A DNA stretch of 46,314 nt from Actinomycetota bacterium (GCA_013297625.1 JAAFHT010000010.1:1-46314), one strand, 5' to 3'. Positions 1 through 7,833 are shown, numbered from the stretch's first letter. Numbers and translations are program-made. Notes: a model not told the origin generated them from the sequence alone.

Positions 1-188
1 CTCGCATCTCCCGAATCGCGCAATGGAAGCTCCGTTCCAGGCGTTGCAACATCAACAGGCACGACTTCAGAAACAATCGAGTTGAGGTCGTTGTCGGGAA
101 ACTCGGTAGCGCTCGCAAGGTTCACGGTGGAAACTGCTAAAGCAAACGAGACGAAAAGCGTCAGGAGGGCTGCAGGTGACTTCTTCAC
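1..188 (-). CDS. Secreted protein, N-terminal part only (runs off the left edge)
   Basis: An open frame reads leftward from a GTG at 188 (an in-frame TAA lies just upstream) and is still open at base 1, giving 62 residues. The N-terminus is a classic Sec signal peptide: K2-K3, a hydrophobic core (AALLTLFVSFALAVS) and a likely cleavage after Ala-Ser-Ala around residue 27, followed by a polar, acidic mature start. The mature function cannot be told from what is visible. Codon use is less GC-rich than the downstream housekeeping genes, in keeping with an accessory gene. It points away from the remnant at 325-649. Confidence 0.6.
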   Translation of the reverse strand, partial: MKKSPAALLTLFVSFALAVSTVNLASATEFPDNDLNSIVSEVVPVDVATPGTELPLRDSGDA

Positions 189-324
189 GGTTGATTACTC
201 TCGGTCGGTTGGTCCCCTCGTGAGGACCATTGTCTTGTCTCTTGATTCACTGCGTCGAGAGATTATCTGTTCTCCTAAGCGAGGGATAGTCGGCATTTGG
301 GGGGACATGGGGGCATGATGTCGG

Positions 325-649
325 TTGGCGGACACGGCGTTGACCTGGCCCGACACCGTCACCGACGACCAGCGTCAGGCAGTGGCGAGCGCAGCGTCCG
401 CCCCATGCGCGTCGCAGCGAACTGTGTCTCGAGCACAACATGGGCCTGACCGCGCTCTACAACCTCATGGACGACGACGGCTTCACCGACCTCGCCACCC
501 TGCACAAGAAGATCGACGTCGCCGTGGCCGCCGCGCACAGCTGGCCGGCCACGGTCGCCCAGAACCCCACCGAACTCGTCGCTCGGCTTACCGCTCTCAA
601 CCGCGAAATCGTCGAGGGCGGGCGCCCTTACAACCCCTTCACGAGCTGA
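325..649 (+). pseudogene. Frameshifted 3' remnant of an MmeI-like DNA methyltransferase/restriction gene
   Basis: Two frames together spell one C-terminus. The first (325-~400) reads TALTWPDTVTDDQRQAV; the second (~404-649) reads RSELCLEHNMGLTALYN, then LHKKIDVAVAAAHSWP and LTALNREIVEGG, ending PYNPF. From memory this is the helical tail of actinobacterial class I SAM-dependent methylases of the MmeI (type IIL) kind, where the LTxLYN, LHxxLDxAVxxxYGWP and LxxLNxE blocks lie near the C-terminus. The frame changes by +1 between about 390 and 404, and a TGA sits just 5' of the first block, so the SAM-binding and catalytic parts are gone. It is a decayed remnant. Family assignment is recognition by eye. 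Confidence 0.6.
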
Positions 650-708
650 TTCGAGCCTCAAACACCCGCGACACGCCGTATCTGAAGCGAATCTCCCCGG
701 CTCTGCGC

Positions 709-851
709 TGTGGACAACATGGGGATAAGTGTGCTGAATCTTGGGGACAACTTTCTCCCTTTCCACGCGTATCGCGTCGATTGCGCGAAATGACCGGAAT
801 TATCGGGAAATTGGCGTTGCTTTGAGGTTCTGGCCACTCTGGTTTTCCACA
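709..851. promoter_or_regulatory. Cluster of four DnaA-box-like 9-mers
   Basis: TGTGGACAA at 709-717 is the exact complement of the actinobacterial DnaA box TTGTCCACA. TGGGGATAA (720-728) and TGGGGACAA (742-750) are each one base off a DnaA box on the same strand, and TTTTCCACA (843-851) is one base off on the other strand. No dnaA, dnaN or rpmH is nearby, so this is not shown to be a replication origin; it could be a titration site or a vestige of an integrated replicon. Confidence 0.35.
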
Positions 852-915
852 TGCAACAGGCGAGGGTGCCTAAAGACGTGTCGGCATGCGCCGGTAAAGT
901 CTTGAGCAACAGAAG

Positions 916-966
916 GGCCCTGATCTGCACCAGCAGAACGAGGTCTGGATGCCGCAGATCAGGGCC
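916..966. repeat. 13-bp perfect inverted repeat, 25-nt loop
   Basis: GGCCCTGATCTGC (916-928) is exactly complementary to GCAGATCAGGGCC (954-966). It lies in the gene-poor stretch upstream of the small basic-protein gene. It may be a terminator-like hairpin or the relic of a mobile-element end; no transposase or target duplication is visible. Confidence 0.45.
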
Positions 967-1078
967 GAGATGTCTTTGCGAGACTCTTCGACTCTAGAGG
1001 CCCCATGGCCTCTGCGCCACCGGGCGATTTTTGACGGTGGAGGCGACCTGCCAACGCTCAGCTGGAAGGAGTCGATCG

Positions 1079-1207
1079 ATGACCAAGTCATCCAAGTCGG
1101 CGACACCCTCGAAGGCCCAGCTCTCGAAGGCGGGTAAGACCCTCGCGTCGAACTCGTCGAGCAAGTCGGCCAAGTCGAAGGCTGCGTCGACCCTCGGCAA
1201 GGGCTAG
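1079..1207 (+). CDS. Small Lys/Ser-rich basic protein, 42 aa
   Basis: ATG at 1079 is preceded by a good Shine-Dalgarno (GGAAGGA, 1064-1070, 8 nt away) and the frame ends at TAG 1205-1207, followed at once by a strong hairpin terminator. The product is almost only Lys, Ser, Ala, Thr and Leu, with blocks AQLSKAGKTLAS and KAASTLGKG and a net charge near +9. It resembles the small low-complexity proteins found scattered in bacterial genomes that have a SKAGKxL...KxxAAStLg pattern; no function is established as far as I know. Nucleic-acid binding is possible from charge alone. The tidy gene structure argues that it is real. Confidence 0.6.
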   Translation: MTKSSKSATPSKAQLSKAGKTLASNSSSKSAKSKAASTLGKG

Positions 1208-1214
1208 ATCGGAG

Positions 1215-1251
1215 CACCCGGGCGGCAGGTGACTCTCATGCCGCCCGGGTG
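1215..1251 (+). terminator. Strong hairpin terminator after the small basic protein
   Basis: CACCCGGGCGGCA (1215-1227) pairs perfectly with TGCCGCCCGGGTG (1239-1251), a 13-bp GC-rich stem with an 11-nt loop, 8 nt after the stop codon. There is no T tract, as is common for actinobacterial hairpin terminators. Confidence 0.75.
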
Positions 1252-1344
1252 TGCGACCTGATCATTGGCCCCAGCCGGCGTGACCTTGTCAGCGTTTGGG
1301 CTCTTTACTGCGTGTTCGCCCCCTCGGGTGAAAGGCAGCTACCC

Positions 1345-1629
1345 ATGAAATTCGACATCACTATGCAGTTCGACAAGCGTGCTATCGAAAAGGAGATAAG
1401 CCGCGGGGTCAACTCCGCAATGCGAGACATCGCACGAAAACTCAATCGAAGGTTCAGTGAGATTGGGAGAACTGCCGAAGGCCGCGACCTGGACTCGGTG
1501 AAGTCTGAGGTGACTCGTGCATTTCGAAGTGAAGGTGCAGATATATCGGAGCCTGAGTTGACTGAATATGCACAACACCTCATCGAAGGAGCGGTGATTT
1601 CCTTCGAGCCGGGCACGTTACGCGCTTAG
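1345..1629 (+). CDS. Hypothetical protein, 94 aa, accessory-type
   Basis: I take ATG 1345 (MKFDITMQFDKRAIEKE) as the start because GAAAGGCAG lies about 7 nt upstream; the frame is open further 5' but that part overlaps the terminator loop and has poor codon bias. The product is charged and mostly helical, with a C-terminal ELTEYAQHLIEGAVI segment. Similar short proteins of unknown function occur in mobile or accessory regions, to my recollection. Its GC content is clearly lower than that of the housekeeping genes to the right, suggesting acquisition. No catalytic motif is visible. It stands alone between two hairpin terminators. Confidence 0.6.
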   Translation: MKFDITMQFDKRAIEKEISRGVNSAMRDIARKLNRRFSEIGRTAEGRDLDSVKSEVTRAFRSEGADISEPELTEYAQHLIEGAVISFEPGTLRA

Positions 1630-1643
1630 GCGCCCGCCGTGCA

Positions 1644-1682
1644 CACCGGCCGGCAGGCCTCGTAATGGCCGGCCGGCCGGTG
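1644..1682 (+). terminator. Hairpin terminator after the 94-aa gene
   Basis: CACCGGCCGGC (1644-1654) pairs perfectly with GCCGGCCGGTG (1672-1682); part of the 17-nt loop can pair further (AGGCC with GGCC). It starts 15 nt after the stop at 1629. No T tract follows. Confidence 0.6.
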
Positions 1683-1827
1683 ACTGACAGGCTGGACAAG
1701 CTGACCGAGAGCATCCTGCAACATCTCCTGGCTCACTTCGCCTTCGCTGACGTACGCTGAGACCGCGCGGCCCGCGCCCACGAGGCCGGTACACGCCGAG
1801 CATCCGGCTAGAGGACGAGGGGGGTCA

Positions 1828-3195
1828 ATGACGACCTTCGAGTCGCAGAAGAGTGACTCCGTGCCTGAGCCGACCGCACCCGAGGCCTCGGCGGGCCCGG
1901 TACGAGCATCCCGCGACCACGCCGTCGACCTCGTTCGCGCGGCCTGCCTTGTCGTGGTGGTGGGCCTGCACGTCATGATGGCGGGCATCACCGTTGAGAC
2001 CGAGGGTCTCGCCATTACGAATTCGCTCGACGGGCATCCGATTTTCGCCTGGAGCACGTGGTTCGTTCAGGTCATGCCCCTGTTCTTCGTCATGGGTGGC
2101 TTCTCGAGCCTGCTCGCCTGGAGACGTCAGCGTGACCGCGGAGTCACCGACGCTGACTATGTGCGCGACCGCGTCGCCCGCCTGGCCAGGCCGGCGTTGC
2201 TGCCCCTCGGACTGGTGGGCTTCACTCTCGCCGTTCTGGGCCTCATAGGCCTGCCCGACGGGGTGCTGTCCGACGTCGGCTTTCGCATCGGCCAACCCTT
2301 GTGGTTCTTGGCGGTCTATCTCGGAGTCTCGGGCCTCGTTCCGATCATGGCCCGCCTGCACGAGCGCGCCCCGTGGGTGACCCTGCTGAGCCTGCTCGCC
2401 GCCGTCATGCTCGTTGACACCACGGCCTTGCTCACCGGCTTGCCGCTCATCGGAGCCTTCAATCTGCTCTTCGTGTGGGTCTTCGTGCAGCAATTGGGCT
2501 TCTGCCTCGCCGACGGCTGGTTCGACTGGCGTCGGCGGTGGATGCTCGGCCTCGCCGGCCTCGCCGCCTTCGGCGTGCTGCTCTTTCTCACCACGGTGGT
2601 CGGCTACTCAACCGACATGTACGAGAACCTGAACCCTCCGACCGCGGCGATTCTCGTGCTCGGGGTGGGCCAGACGCTGCTATTCGCGTTCCTGCGCCCG
2701 TGGATTGCCCGGCTCGCCGAACGCGAAACGCTCGCAGGCCTCAGCGGCGCCATCAACCGCAACGCCATGCAGATTTACCTGTGGCACGTTCCGGTCATCG
2801 TGCTCATCGCCGTGGTGCTCGTCGTGTCAGGCGCGCCCTTCCCCGAGCCGCTCAGCGAAGGCTGGTGGCAGAGCCGCCCGCCGTTCCTCGTGGCCGTTGC
2901 CCTGCTGCTCATCCCGATCGTCATTGGGGTCGGCTGGCTCGAACGCCGCAGCGAAGCGCGCGGCGGCCCGCCCCCCGAGCCGGTCGGTCCGTGGATGGCC
3001 GCGCTCAAGGTCATTCTCGGCATTGTCGGCGTCGTGACCCTGCTGATCGCCGGCTTCACCCCGGCCCACGGCGCCGCCATTGGAGTGACGCTGTTGCTGC
3101 TCGCCGTGCTGCTGCGATCACCTCGGCGGCGCAGCCTGTTAACCTCGGGCCATGAGCCCAGCGTCGAGCGCACCGATTCGCTGGAATCGCGATAG
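1828..3195 (+). CDS. Acyltransferase family 3 integral membrane protein
   Basis: The 455-residue product starts at ATG 1828 behind a purine-rich GAGGACGAGGGGGG. After a ~28-residue polar tail it begins RDHAVDLVRAACLVVVVGLH, the first transmembrane helix of acyltransferase-3 (OafA/OatA-like) proteins, with the conserved His at 48. About ten hydrophobic segments follow, and NAMQIYLWHVPV places a second conserved His at 320, the usual late H in YxxH of this family. Such enzymes move acyl groups onto cell-surface glycans, lipids or secondary metabolites at the membrane; the substrate here is unknown. The 3' end overlaps the methyltransferase gene by 44 bp. Confidence 0.8.
   Translation: MTTFESQKSDSVPEPTAPEASAGPVRASRDHAVDLVRAACLVVVVGLHVMMAGITVETEGLAITNSLDGHPIFAWSTWFVQVMPLFFVMGGFSSLLAWRRQRDRGVTDADYVRDRVARLARPALLPLGLVGFTLAVLGLIGLPDGVLSDVGFRIGQPLWFLAVYLGVSGLVPIMARLHERAPWVTLLSLLAAVMLVDTTALLTGLPLIGAFNLLFVWVFVQQLGFCLADGWFDWRRRWMLGLAGLAAFGVLLFLTTVVGYSTDMYENLNPPTAAILVLGVGQTLLFAFLRPWIARLAERETLAGLSGAINRNAMQIYLWHVPVIVLIAVVLVVSGAPFPEPLSEGWWQSRPPFLVAVALLLIPIVIGVGWLERRSEARGGPPPEPVGPWMAALKVILGIVGVVTLLIAGFTPAHGAAIGVTLLLLAVLLRSPRRRSLLTSGHEPSVERTDSLESR
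3140..3145 (+). promoter_or_regulatory. -10 box for leaderless methyltransferase gene
   Basis: TAACCT lies 6 nt before ATG 3152, with no Shine-Dalgarno between them, placing the transcription start at or next to the ATG. It sits inside the acyltransferase coding region. The -35 is not evident. Confidence 0.4.
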
Positions 3196-4024
3196 CCCCG
3201 ACCTGCTGATTCACGGCGACAACCTAGACGCCCTGCGCGCGGTGCCCGACGCGAGCATGCAGCTCGTCTACCTCGACCCGCCGTTCAACACGGGTCGTAC
3301 GCAGCGGCGCGCAACCACGCGCAGCACGCGCGACCCCGAGGGTGCCCACCTGGGCTTCGCGGGCACGAACTACACCCGCACGATCAAAGCGCTCAGCAGT
3401 TACGACGATGCCTTCAGTGACTACTGGGGCTTTCTGGCCCCGCGGCTTCTCGAAGCGCATCGCGTGCTGCGCGACGACGGCACGCTCTACCTGCACCTCG
3501 ATTGGCGTGAAGCCCACTATGCCAAGGTCGCCCTCGATGCGCTCTTCGGCCGCGAGTGCTTTCTCAACGAACTCATTTGGGCCTACGACTACGGCGCCAA
3601 GTCGCGGCGGCGCTGGCCGACAAAGCACGACACGATTCTCGTCTACGTGAAGAACCCCGCGGCCTACTACTTCGACAGTGAGGCCGTCGATCGCGAGCCG
3701 TACATGGCGCCGGGCCTCGTGACTCCCGAGAAGGTCGCGCGCGGCAAGCTGCCCACCGACGTGTGGTGGCACACGATCGTGCCCACGTCAGGCCCTGAGA
3801 AGACGGGATACCCCACCCAGAAGCCGCTCGGCGTTCTGCGCCGAATCGTGCAGGCCTCGAGCCGCGAGGGCGACTGGGTGCTCGACGCCTTCGCGGGCAG
3901 CGGCACGACCGCAGCGGCCGCCCGCTCGCTCGGCCGCCGCAGCATCAGCATCGATGAGAGCGCGGATGCGGTGCGCATCGCGAGCGCCCGCCTCGGCCTG
4001 CCCATCACCGAGCTCGCGAGATAA
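3152..4024 (+). CDS. Site-specific DNA methyltransferase (beta class, N4-C/N6-A), orphan
   Basis: The 290-residue protein has the amino-methyltransferase catalytic motif DPPF at 42-45, preceded by GDNL (22-25), and the SAM-binding FAGSGTT at 247-253 near the C-terminus. Motif IV before motif I is the beta-class order; enzymes of this order methylate the exocyclic amino group of adenine or cytosine. The central region (about 100-200) would contain the target-recognition part. There is no restriction endonuclease next to it, so it is an orphan, possibly regulatory or protective. The decayed MmeI-like gene at 325-649 is the only other restriction-modification trace. The recognition sequence cannot be predicted. 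Confidence 0.85.
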   Translation: MSPASSAPIRWNRDSPDLLIHGDNLDALRAVPDASMQLVYLDPPFNTGRTQRRATTRSTRDPEGAHLGFAGTNYTRTIKALSSYDDAFSDYWGFLAPRLLEAHRVLRDDGTLYLHLDWREAHYAKVALDALFGRECFLNELIWAYDYGAKSRRRWPTKHDTILVYVKNPAAYYFDSEAVDREPYMAPGLVTPEKVARGKLPTDVWWHTIVPTSGPEKTGYPTQKPLGVLRRIVQASSREGDWVLDAFAGSGTTAAAARSLGRRSISIDESADAVRIASARLGLPITELAR

Positions 4025-4025
4025 T
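4020..4025 (+). promoter_or_regulatory. -10 box for leaderless sua5
   Basis: GATAAT lies 7 nt before ATG 4033 and includes the TAA stop of the preceding gene. No Shine-Dalgarno is present. Confidence 0.35.
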
Positions 4026-4032
4026 CGACCCG

Positions 4033-4980
4033 ATGTCGACCGACCCCCTGGCCCGCGCCGCGCGTGCCCTCCGCGCCGGGCACCTCGTGGCCTTTCCCAC
4101 CGAAACCGTCTTCGGTCTCGGTGCCGACGCGTCGAACCCCGACGCCGTCGCGCGCATCTTCACGACGAAAGGCCGGCCGGCCGATCACCCGCTCATCGTG
4201 CACGTGAGTTCGGCTGAGCTTCTGGGCGAGCTCGCCGCCGAGATTCCCCCCTACGCGCACGCTCTCGCCACCGCGTTCTGGCCGGGGCCGCTCACGCTCA
4301 TTCTCGAGCGATCGGCAACCGTGCCCGACGCTGTCACGGGAGGCCAACCGACCGTCGGCGTGCGCGTGCCGAGTCACCCCGTTGCCGTGCAGCTGCTGCG
4401 CGAGTTAGAAAGCCTCGGCGGGCGCGGGGTTGCGGCGCCGAGTGCCAACCGGTTCGGGCGCGTCTCGCCGACCTCGGCCGCGGCCGTGCGCGATGAACTG
4501 GGTGCGCTGATGAGTCCTCACGACCTCATCCTCGAGGGTGCCCCGTCTGACGTGGGCATCGAGTCGACAATCGTCGACTGCACGGGCCCGGCACCCGTCG
4601 TGCTGCGACCGGGCTCGATCACGGACGACATGATCGTGGCGGTGACGGGGCTCGCGCTTGGCGAGCGTGATGCGAGCATCCGTGTCAGCGGTTCGTTGCC
4701 GGCGCACTACGCGCCCGCGGCGACCGTTGTGCTCGATGTCGTTCCGAAGCCCGGCGATGGCTTCATCGCCCTCGTCGAGCACGAAACCCCCGCGGGGGTC
4801 ATGCGAATCGCGGCACCTGACTCGGCCGAGGAGTTCGCGCGCGAACTCTATGCCGCCTTGCGCGCGGCCGACGAGGCGGGGCTGCATCGCGTCGTCGTGG
4901 TCTCGCCACCGGGGCCGGGTATCGCTGTCGCCATCCGCGACCGACTGCGGCGCGCGAGTCACGGCAGCCGCGAGCGCTAG
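4033..4980 (+). CDS. sua5: L-threonylcarbamoyladenylate synthase (Sua5 type)
   Basis: The enzyme makes threonylcarbamoyl-AMP from threonine, bicarbonate and ATP, the first step of t6A37 modification of ANN-decoding tRNAs. The YrdC domain is clear: GHLVAFPTETVFGLGADASN (about 17-36), then the KGRPADHPL motif (about 54-62) and SANRFGRVSPT (about 137-147). The C-terminal extension with SGSLPAHYAPAA (about 221-232) is the linker into a Sua5 domain, so the 315-residue length fits Sua5 rather than the short YrdC. Its stop overlaps the stop of the convergent D-lactate dehydrogenase-like gene (CTAG). Confidence 0.9.
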   Translation: MSTDPLARAARALRAGHLVAFPTETVFGLGADASNPDAVARIFTTKGRPADHPLIVHVSSAELLGELAAEIPPYAHALATAFWPGPLTLILERSATVPDAVTGGQPTVGVRVPSHPVAVQLLRELESLGGRGVAAPSANRFGRVSPTSAAAVRDELGALMSPHDLILEGAPSDVGIESTIVDCTGPAPVVLRPGSITDDMIVAVTGLALGERDASIRVSGSLPAHYAPAATVVLDVVPKPGDGFIALVEHETPAGVMRIAAPDSAEEFARELYAALRAADEAGLHRVVVVSPPGPGIAVAIRDRLRRASHGSRER

Positions 4981-7811
4981 GGGCGGGTCGCCCGCTCGAG
5001 CAGGTCGAGCACGTGCACGTAGGGCATACCCGTCGCGCGGCTCATGCCGAGTTCACACGTGCGGTTGGCGCTCACGGCGTGGTCGAACGCTCCGCCCTCG
5101 CGCGTGAGCCGCTCGAGGTCGGTGACCTCCGCGGCCGTCGCCGCCGCCGTGAGTTCGGGATGCAGCATGCCGCGGTCGCCCGCGAAGGCACAGCATCCCC
5201 ACGCCTCGGGCACCATGGCGTCGTCGGCCACGGCGCGCGCAATCGCGACGAGCGCGCCCGTCGCGCCCAGTGCTTCGGTCGAGCACGTCGGATGCACGGC
5301 CACCCGCCCCTGTCGCTGCGCGATCTCGAGCCGCGGCAGCAAGGTCTCGGCCGCAAAGGTCACCGCATCAACCACACGGTGCGGCACGCCCTCGGCCTTC
5401 AGCAGCCCGACGAAACCCTCGGTGCACGAGGCCGCGTCACTGATGATGGGCAGCGCATCGGCCTCGGGGCCGAGCGATGCAATGGCGGCCCGCACGCGGT
5501 CGCGCATGCTCGTATAGCCGGCGGTGTGTCCCTTTGACTTCCACGGGGTGCCACAACACAGGCCGTCGATTCCTTCGGGCACGATGAGCGTCACGCCCGC
5601 GCGCTCGCACAGCGCGAGCAAGGCCGCGGTGGCGCCGGCCGAGTCGGCGTCGGCACCCTCCGGCCCGAACATCGTGCCGACGCACGCGGGCAGGTAGACC
5701 GCGACGGAAGCAGGGCCGCCGACGTGACCCGAGCCGACCGCTGCCGAGTCGCCCAGTAAACGCGAGCGGCGGGCTCCGCCGCGGGGCAGACCTGCCTCGT
5801 AGCGCGGCACAACATCGGTGCCGAGCACGGCGCGCGCCGCCGAGCTGGCGCCGCGCACGAGAGCGGTCGGCAGAGCATCCGCCACGGTGAGGGCGACCGA
5901 GGCGACGCGGGTTGTGGCATCCCAGTTGCCGGATGCCGCATTCCACACGCCCCGGCCGGGCGCCCGGCCCTCGGCCCGCAGCCGCCGCACGAGGTCGCCC
6001 GTGTTGATGTCGACGGGGCACGCGATGCCGCACATTCCGTCGACGGCGCACGTCTGCACGCTCTCGTAGGGCTCGTCAACGAGCAAGGCTTCGACGAGCG
6101 CGTGATCCCCGCGCTCTTCAGCCGCGGCCAGTTCGCGTCGCACGACGATGCGCTGACGGGGGGTGAGAGTGAGCGTGCGGCTCGGGCACGTCGGTTCGCA
6201 ATAGCCACACTCGACGCAGCGGTCGACCTCGGCTTCGACCGTCGGCGTGGTCTTGAGATTCTTAAGGTGCGCCTGCGCGTCGTCGGTAATGATGACGCCG
6301 GGGTTGAGCACCCCCGCCGGGTCGCACAGCCGCTTGAGCTCACGCATGACCGCCATCAGCTCGGCGCCATACTGCCGCTCGACGAACGGCGCCATGATGC
6401 GGCCCGTGCCGTGCTCGGCCTTGAGCGTGCCGCCCTGCGCCAGCACGAGCTCGACGATTTCTTCGGTCACGGCCGCGTAGCGTGCCACACCCTCGGGCGA
6501 GTCAAACCGTTCGGTGAGCAAGAAGTGGATGTTGCCGTCTTTCGCGTGCCCAAAGATCACGGCGCTCTCGTAGCCGTGCCGCGCAAACATCTCTTCGAGC
6601 GCCTCGCACGTGGGCAGCAGGTTGGCGACCGGAACCGCAATGTCTTCGAGCAGGGCCGTGGTGCCGCTCGGGCGCGCTCCGGCCACGGCGGGGTAGAGGC
6701 CCTTGCGCACGTGCCACAGCGCAGCCCGCATGGCGGGCTCGCGCGAGAACGCGAACTCGGCGGCGAGCGGCAGCCCGACCAGCGCGCCCTCAGCTCGGGC
6801 GAGGCCGGCGGCGAGCGCCGCATCCGTCGCCGCGTGCACTTCGATCAGCAGCGCCGCATGGCCGTCGACGGTCAGGCCGGTGATCGCCGCCGGCGCATCG
6901 CTAAGGGTTTGGGCGACGCGCAACGAGGTGGCGTCCATGAGTTCGATCGTCGCGAGACCGGATGCCACGAGCGCGGGCAGCACCCCGGTCGCCGCCGCGA
7001 GACTCGGGAACACGAGCAGCCCCGTCGCCACGAGCGGCGACACGGGAACCGTGCGAAACACTGCCTCGCCCACCCAGCCCAGCGTGCCCTCGCTGCCGAT
7101 CATGAGCCTTACCAGCAGGTCGATGGGCCGCTCGTGGTCGAGAAAACTGTTGAGGCCGTAGCCCATCGTGTTCTTCATCGCGAACAGGCGACGGATGCTC
7201 GCCGCCGACTCTGCGTCACCCACCACCCGCTCGCGCAACGCCGACAGCCCGGCCCAGAGTTCGGGCGCGGCGGCCCGTAGCTGCTCGTCCGCATCGGCGG
7301 CAGCGGAGTCGATCACGGCCCCGCTTGCGAGCACGAGAGTCATCGACTCGAGTGTTTGGTAGGTGTTCTGCTCGGTTCCGCACGCCATGCCGCTCGAGTT
7401 GTTGGCGATGACGCCGCCGATCGTGCACGCGATTTCGCTGGCCGGGTCGGGGCCGAGGCGGCGGCCGAACCGCGCGAGTCGGGCGTTGACCTGGCGCACC
7501 GTGGCCCCGGGTTGAACGCGCACACGCTCACCGCCGTTGAGCACCTCGATGCCGCGAAACGCTGCGCGCGTGTCGACCAGCATCTGGTCGGTGACTCCCT
7601 GACCCGAGAGGCTCGTGCCGCCCGAGCGGAAGGTAACAGGGCTGCCCGTGCGGCTCGCCTCGGCGAGCAGAGTGGCCACCTGCGCAATCGAGTCAGGCGT
7701 GGCAATCGTGTGCGGTCGCAGCAGGTAGTGGCTCGCATCGTGGGCCATGGCCACAAGATCAATCGGGCGTTGCGTTCGGGTCGAGAGCGCAGCATCCATG
7801 CTTTTCATCAT
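4977..7811 (-). CDS. FAD-binding/Fe-S D-lactate dehydrogenase-like oxidoreductase
   Basis: This 944-residue protein combines a flavin dehydrogenase with an electron-transfer module. An FAD-binding PCMH domain (about 30-260) contains VTFRSGGTSLSGQGVTD and RLMIGSEGTLGWVGE; an FAD-oxidase C domain follows to about 530 (ILGHAKDGNIH-type segment and LKAEHGTGR). Then come two 4Fe-4S motifs, CVECGYCEPTCP and CAVDGMCGIACP, and two Cys-rich CCG domains (GLCCGTPWKSKGH; CCAFAGDRG). This order is that of YdiJ-like and Dld-type D-lactate or 2-hydroxyacid dehydrogenases passing electrons to quinone or cytochrome. The substrate is inferred from the family. Three Met codons (7811, 7808, 7799) could start it; none has a clear Shine-Dalgarno. 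It is divergent from the HAD gene by 29 bp. Confidence 0.85.
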   Translation of the reverse strand: MMKSMDAALSTRTQRPIDLVAMAHDASHYLLRPHTIATPDSIAQVATLLAEASRTGSPVTFRSGGTSLSGQGVTDQMLVDTRAAFRGIEVLNGGERVRVQPGATVRQVNARLARFGRRLGPDPASEIACTIGGVIANNSSGMACGTEQNTYQTLESMTLVLASGAVIDSAAADADEQLRAAAPELWAGLSALRERVVGDAESAASIRRLFAMKNTMGYGLNSFLDHERPIDLLVRLMIGSEGTLGWVGEAVFRTVPVSPLVATGLLVFPSLAAATGVLPALVASGLATIELMDATSLRVAQTLSDAPAAITGLTVDGHAALLIEVHAATDAALAAGLARAEGALVGLPLAAEFAFSREPAMRAALWHVRKGLYPAVAGARPSGTTALLEDIAVPVANLLPTCEALEEMFARHGYESAVIFGHAKDGNIHFLLTERFDSPEGVARYAAVTEEIVELVLAQGGTLKAEHGTGRIMAPFVERQYGAELMAVMRELKRLCDPAGVLNPGVIITDDAQAHLKNLKTTPTVEAEVDRCVECGYCEPTCPSRTLTLTPRQRIVVRRELAAAEERGDHALVEALLVDEPYESVQTCAVDGMCGIACPVDINTGDLVRRLRAEGRAPGRGVWNAASGNWDATTRVASVALTVADALPTALVRGASSAARAVLGTDVVPRYEAGLPRGGARRSRLLGDSAAVGSGHVGGPASVAVYLPACVGTMFGPEGADADSAGATAALLALCERAGVTLIVPEGIDGLCCGTPWKSKGHTAGYTSMRDRVRAAIASLGPEADALPIISDAASCTEGFVGLLKAEGVPHRVVDAVTFAAETLLPRLEIAQRQGRVAVHPTCSTEALGATGALVAIARAVADDAMVPEAWGCCAFAGDRGMLHPELTAAATAAEVTDLERLTREGGAFDHAVSANRTCELGMSRATGMPYVHVLDLLERATRP

Positions 7812-7827
7812 ACGTTTTTGGCCGCAC

Positions 7828-7833
7828 TAGGCT
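7828..7833 (+). promoter_or_regulatory. -10 box for leaderless HAD phosphatase gene
   Basis: TAGGCT lies 7 nt before ATG 7841 and no Shine-Dalgarno is present in the 29-bp gap to the divergent gene. Confidence 0.4.

Larger units (their letters stand above)
650..1078. other. Gene-poor stretch, 430 bp, with repeats but no convincing gene
   Basis: No frame here has a plausible start, ribosome-binding site and codon bias. It contains four DnaA-box-like 9-mers (709-851), a 13-bp inverted repeat (916-928 with 954-966), a 7-bp-arm hairpin at 996-1013, and the Shine-Dalgarno GGAAGGA (1064-1070) of the small gene at 1079. It probably represents decayed accessory DNA between the methylase remnant and the small basic-protein gene. 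Confidence 0.5.

Noticed and set aside
709-851. Chromosomal origin of replication
   Set aside because: Only four box-like 9-mers, one exact, no AT-rich unwinding region, and dnaA/dnaN/rpmH are absent; kept as a finding, not called an origin.
996-1013. Hairpin AGAGGCC-CCAT-GGCCTCT as a separate regulatory element
   Set aside because: Seven-base arms in high-GC DNA occur often by chance, and nothing nearby gives it a role.
1665-1760. 31-residue ORF starting inside the terminator hairpin loop
   Set aside because: Begins in the hairpin, has no ribosome-binding site and no recognisable sequence.
6102-7280. 392-residue plus-strand frame over the D-lactate dehydrogenase-like gene
   Set aside because: Overlaps a 944-residue gene with intact FAD and Fe-S motifs; Arg/Gly-rich shadow.
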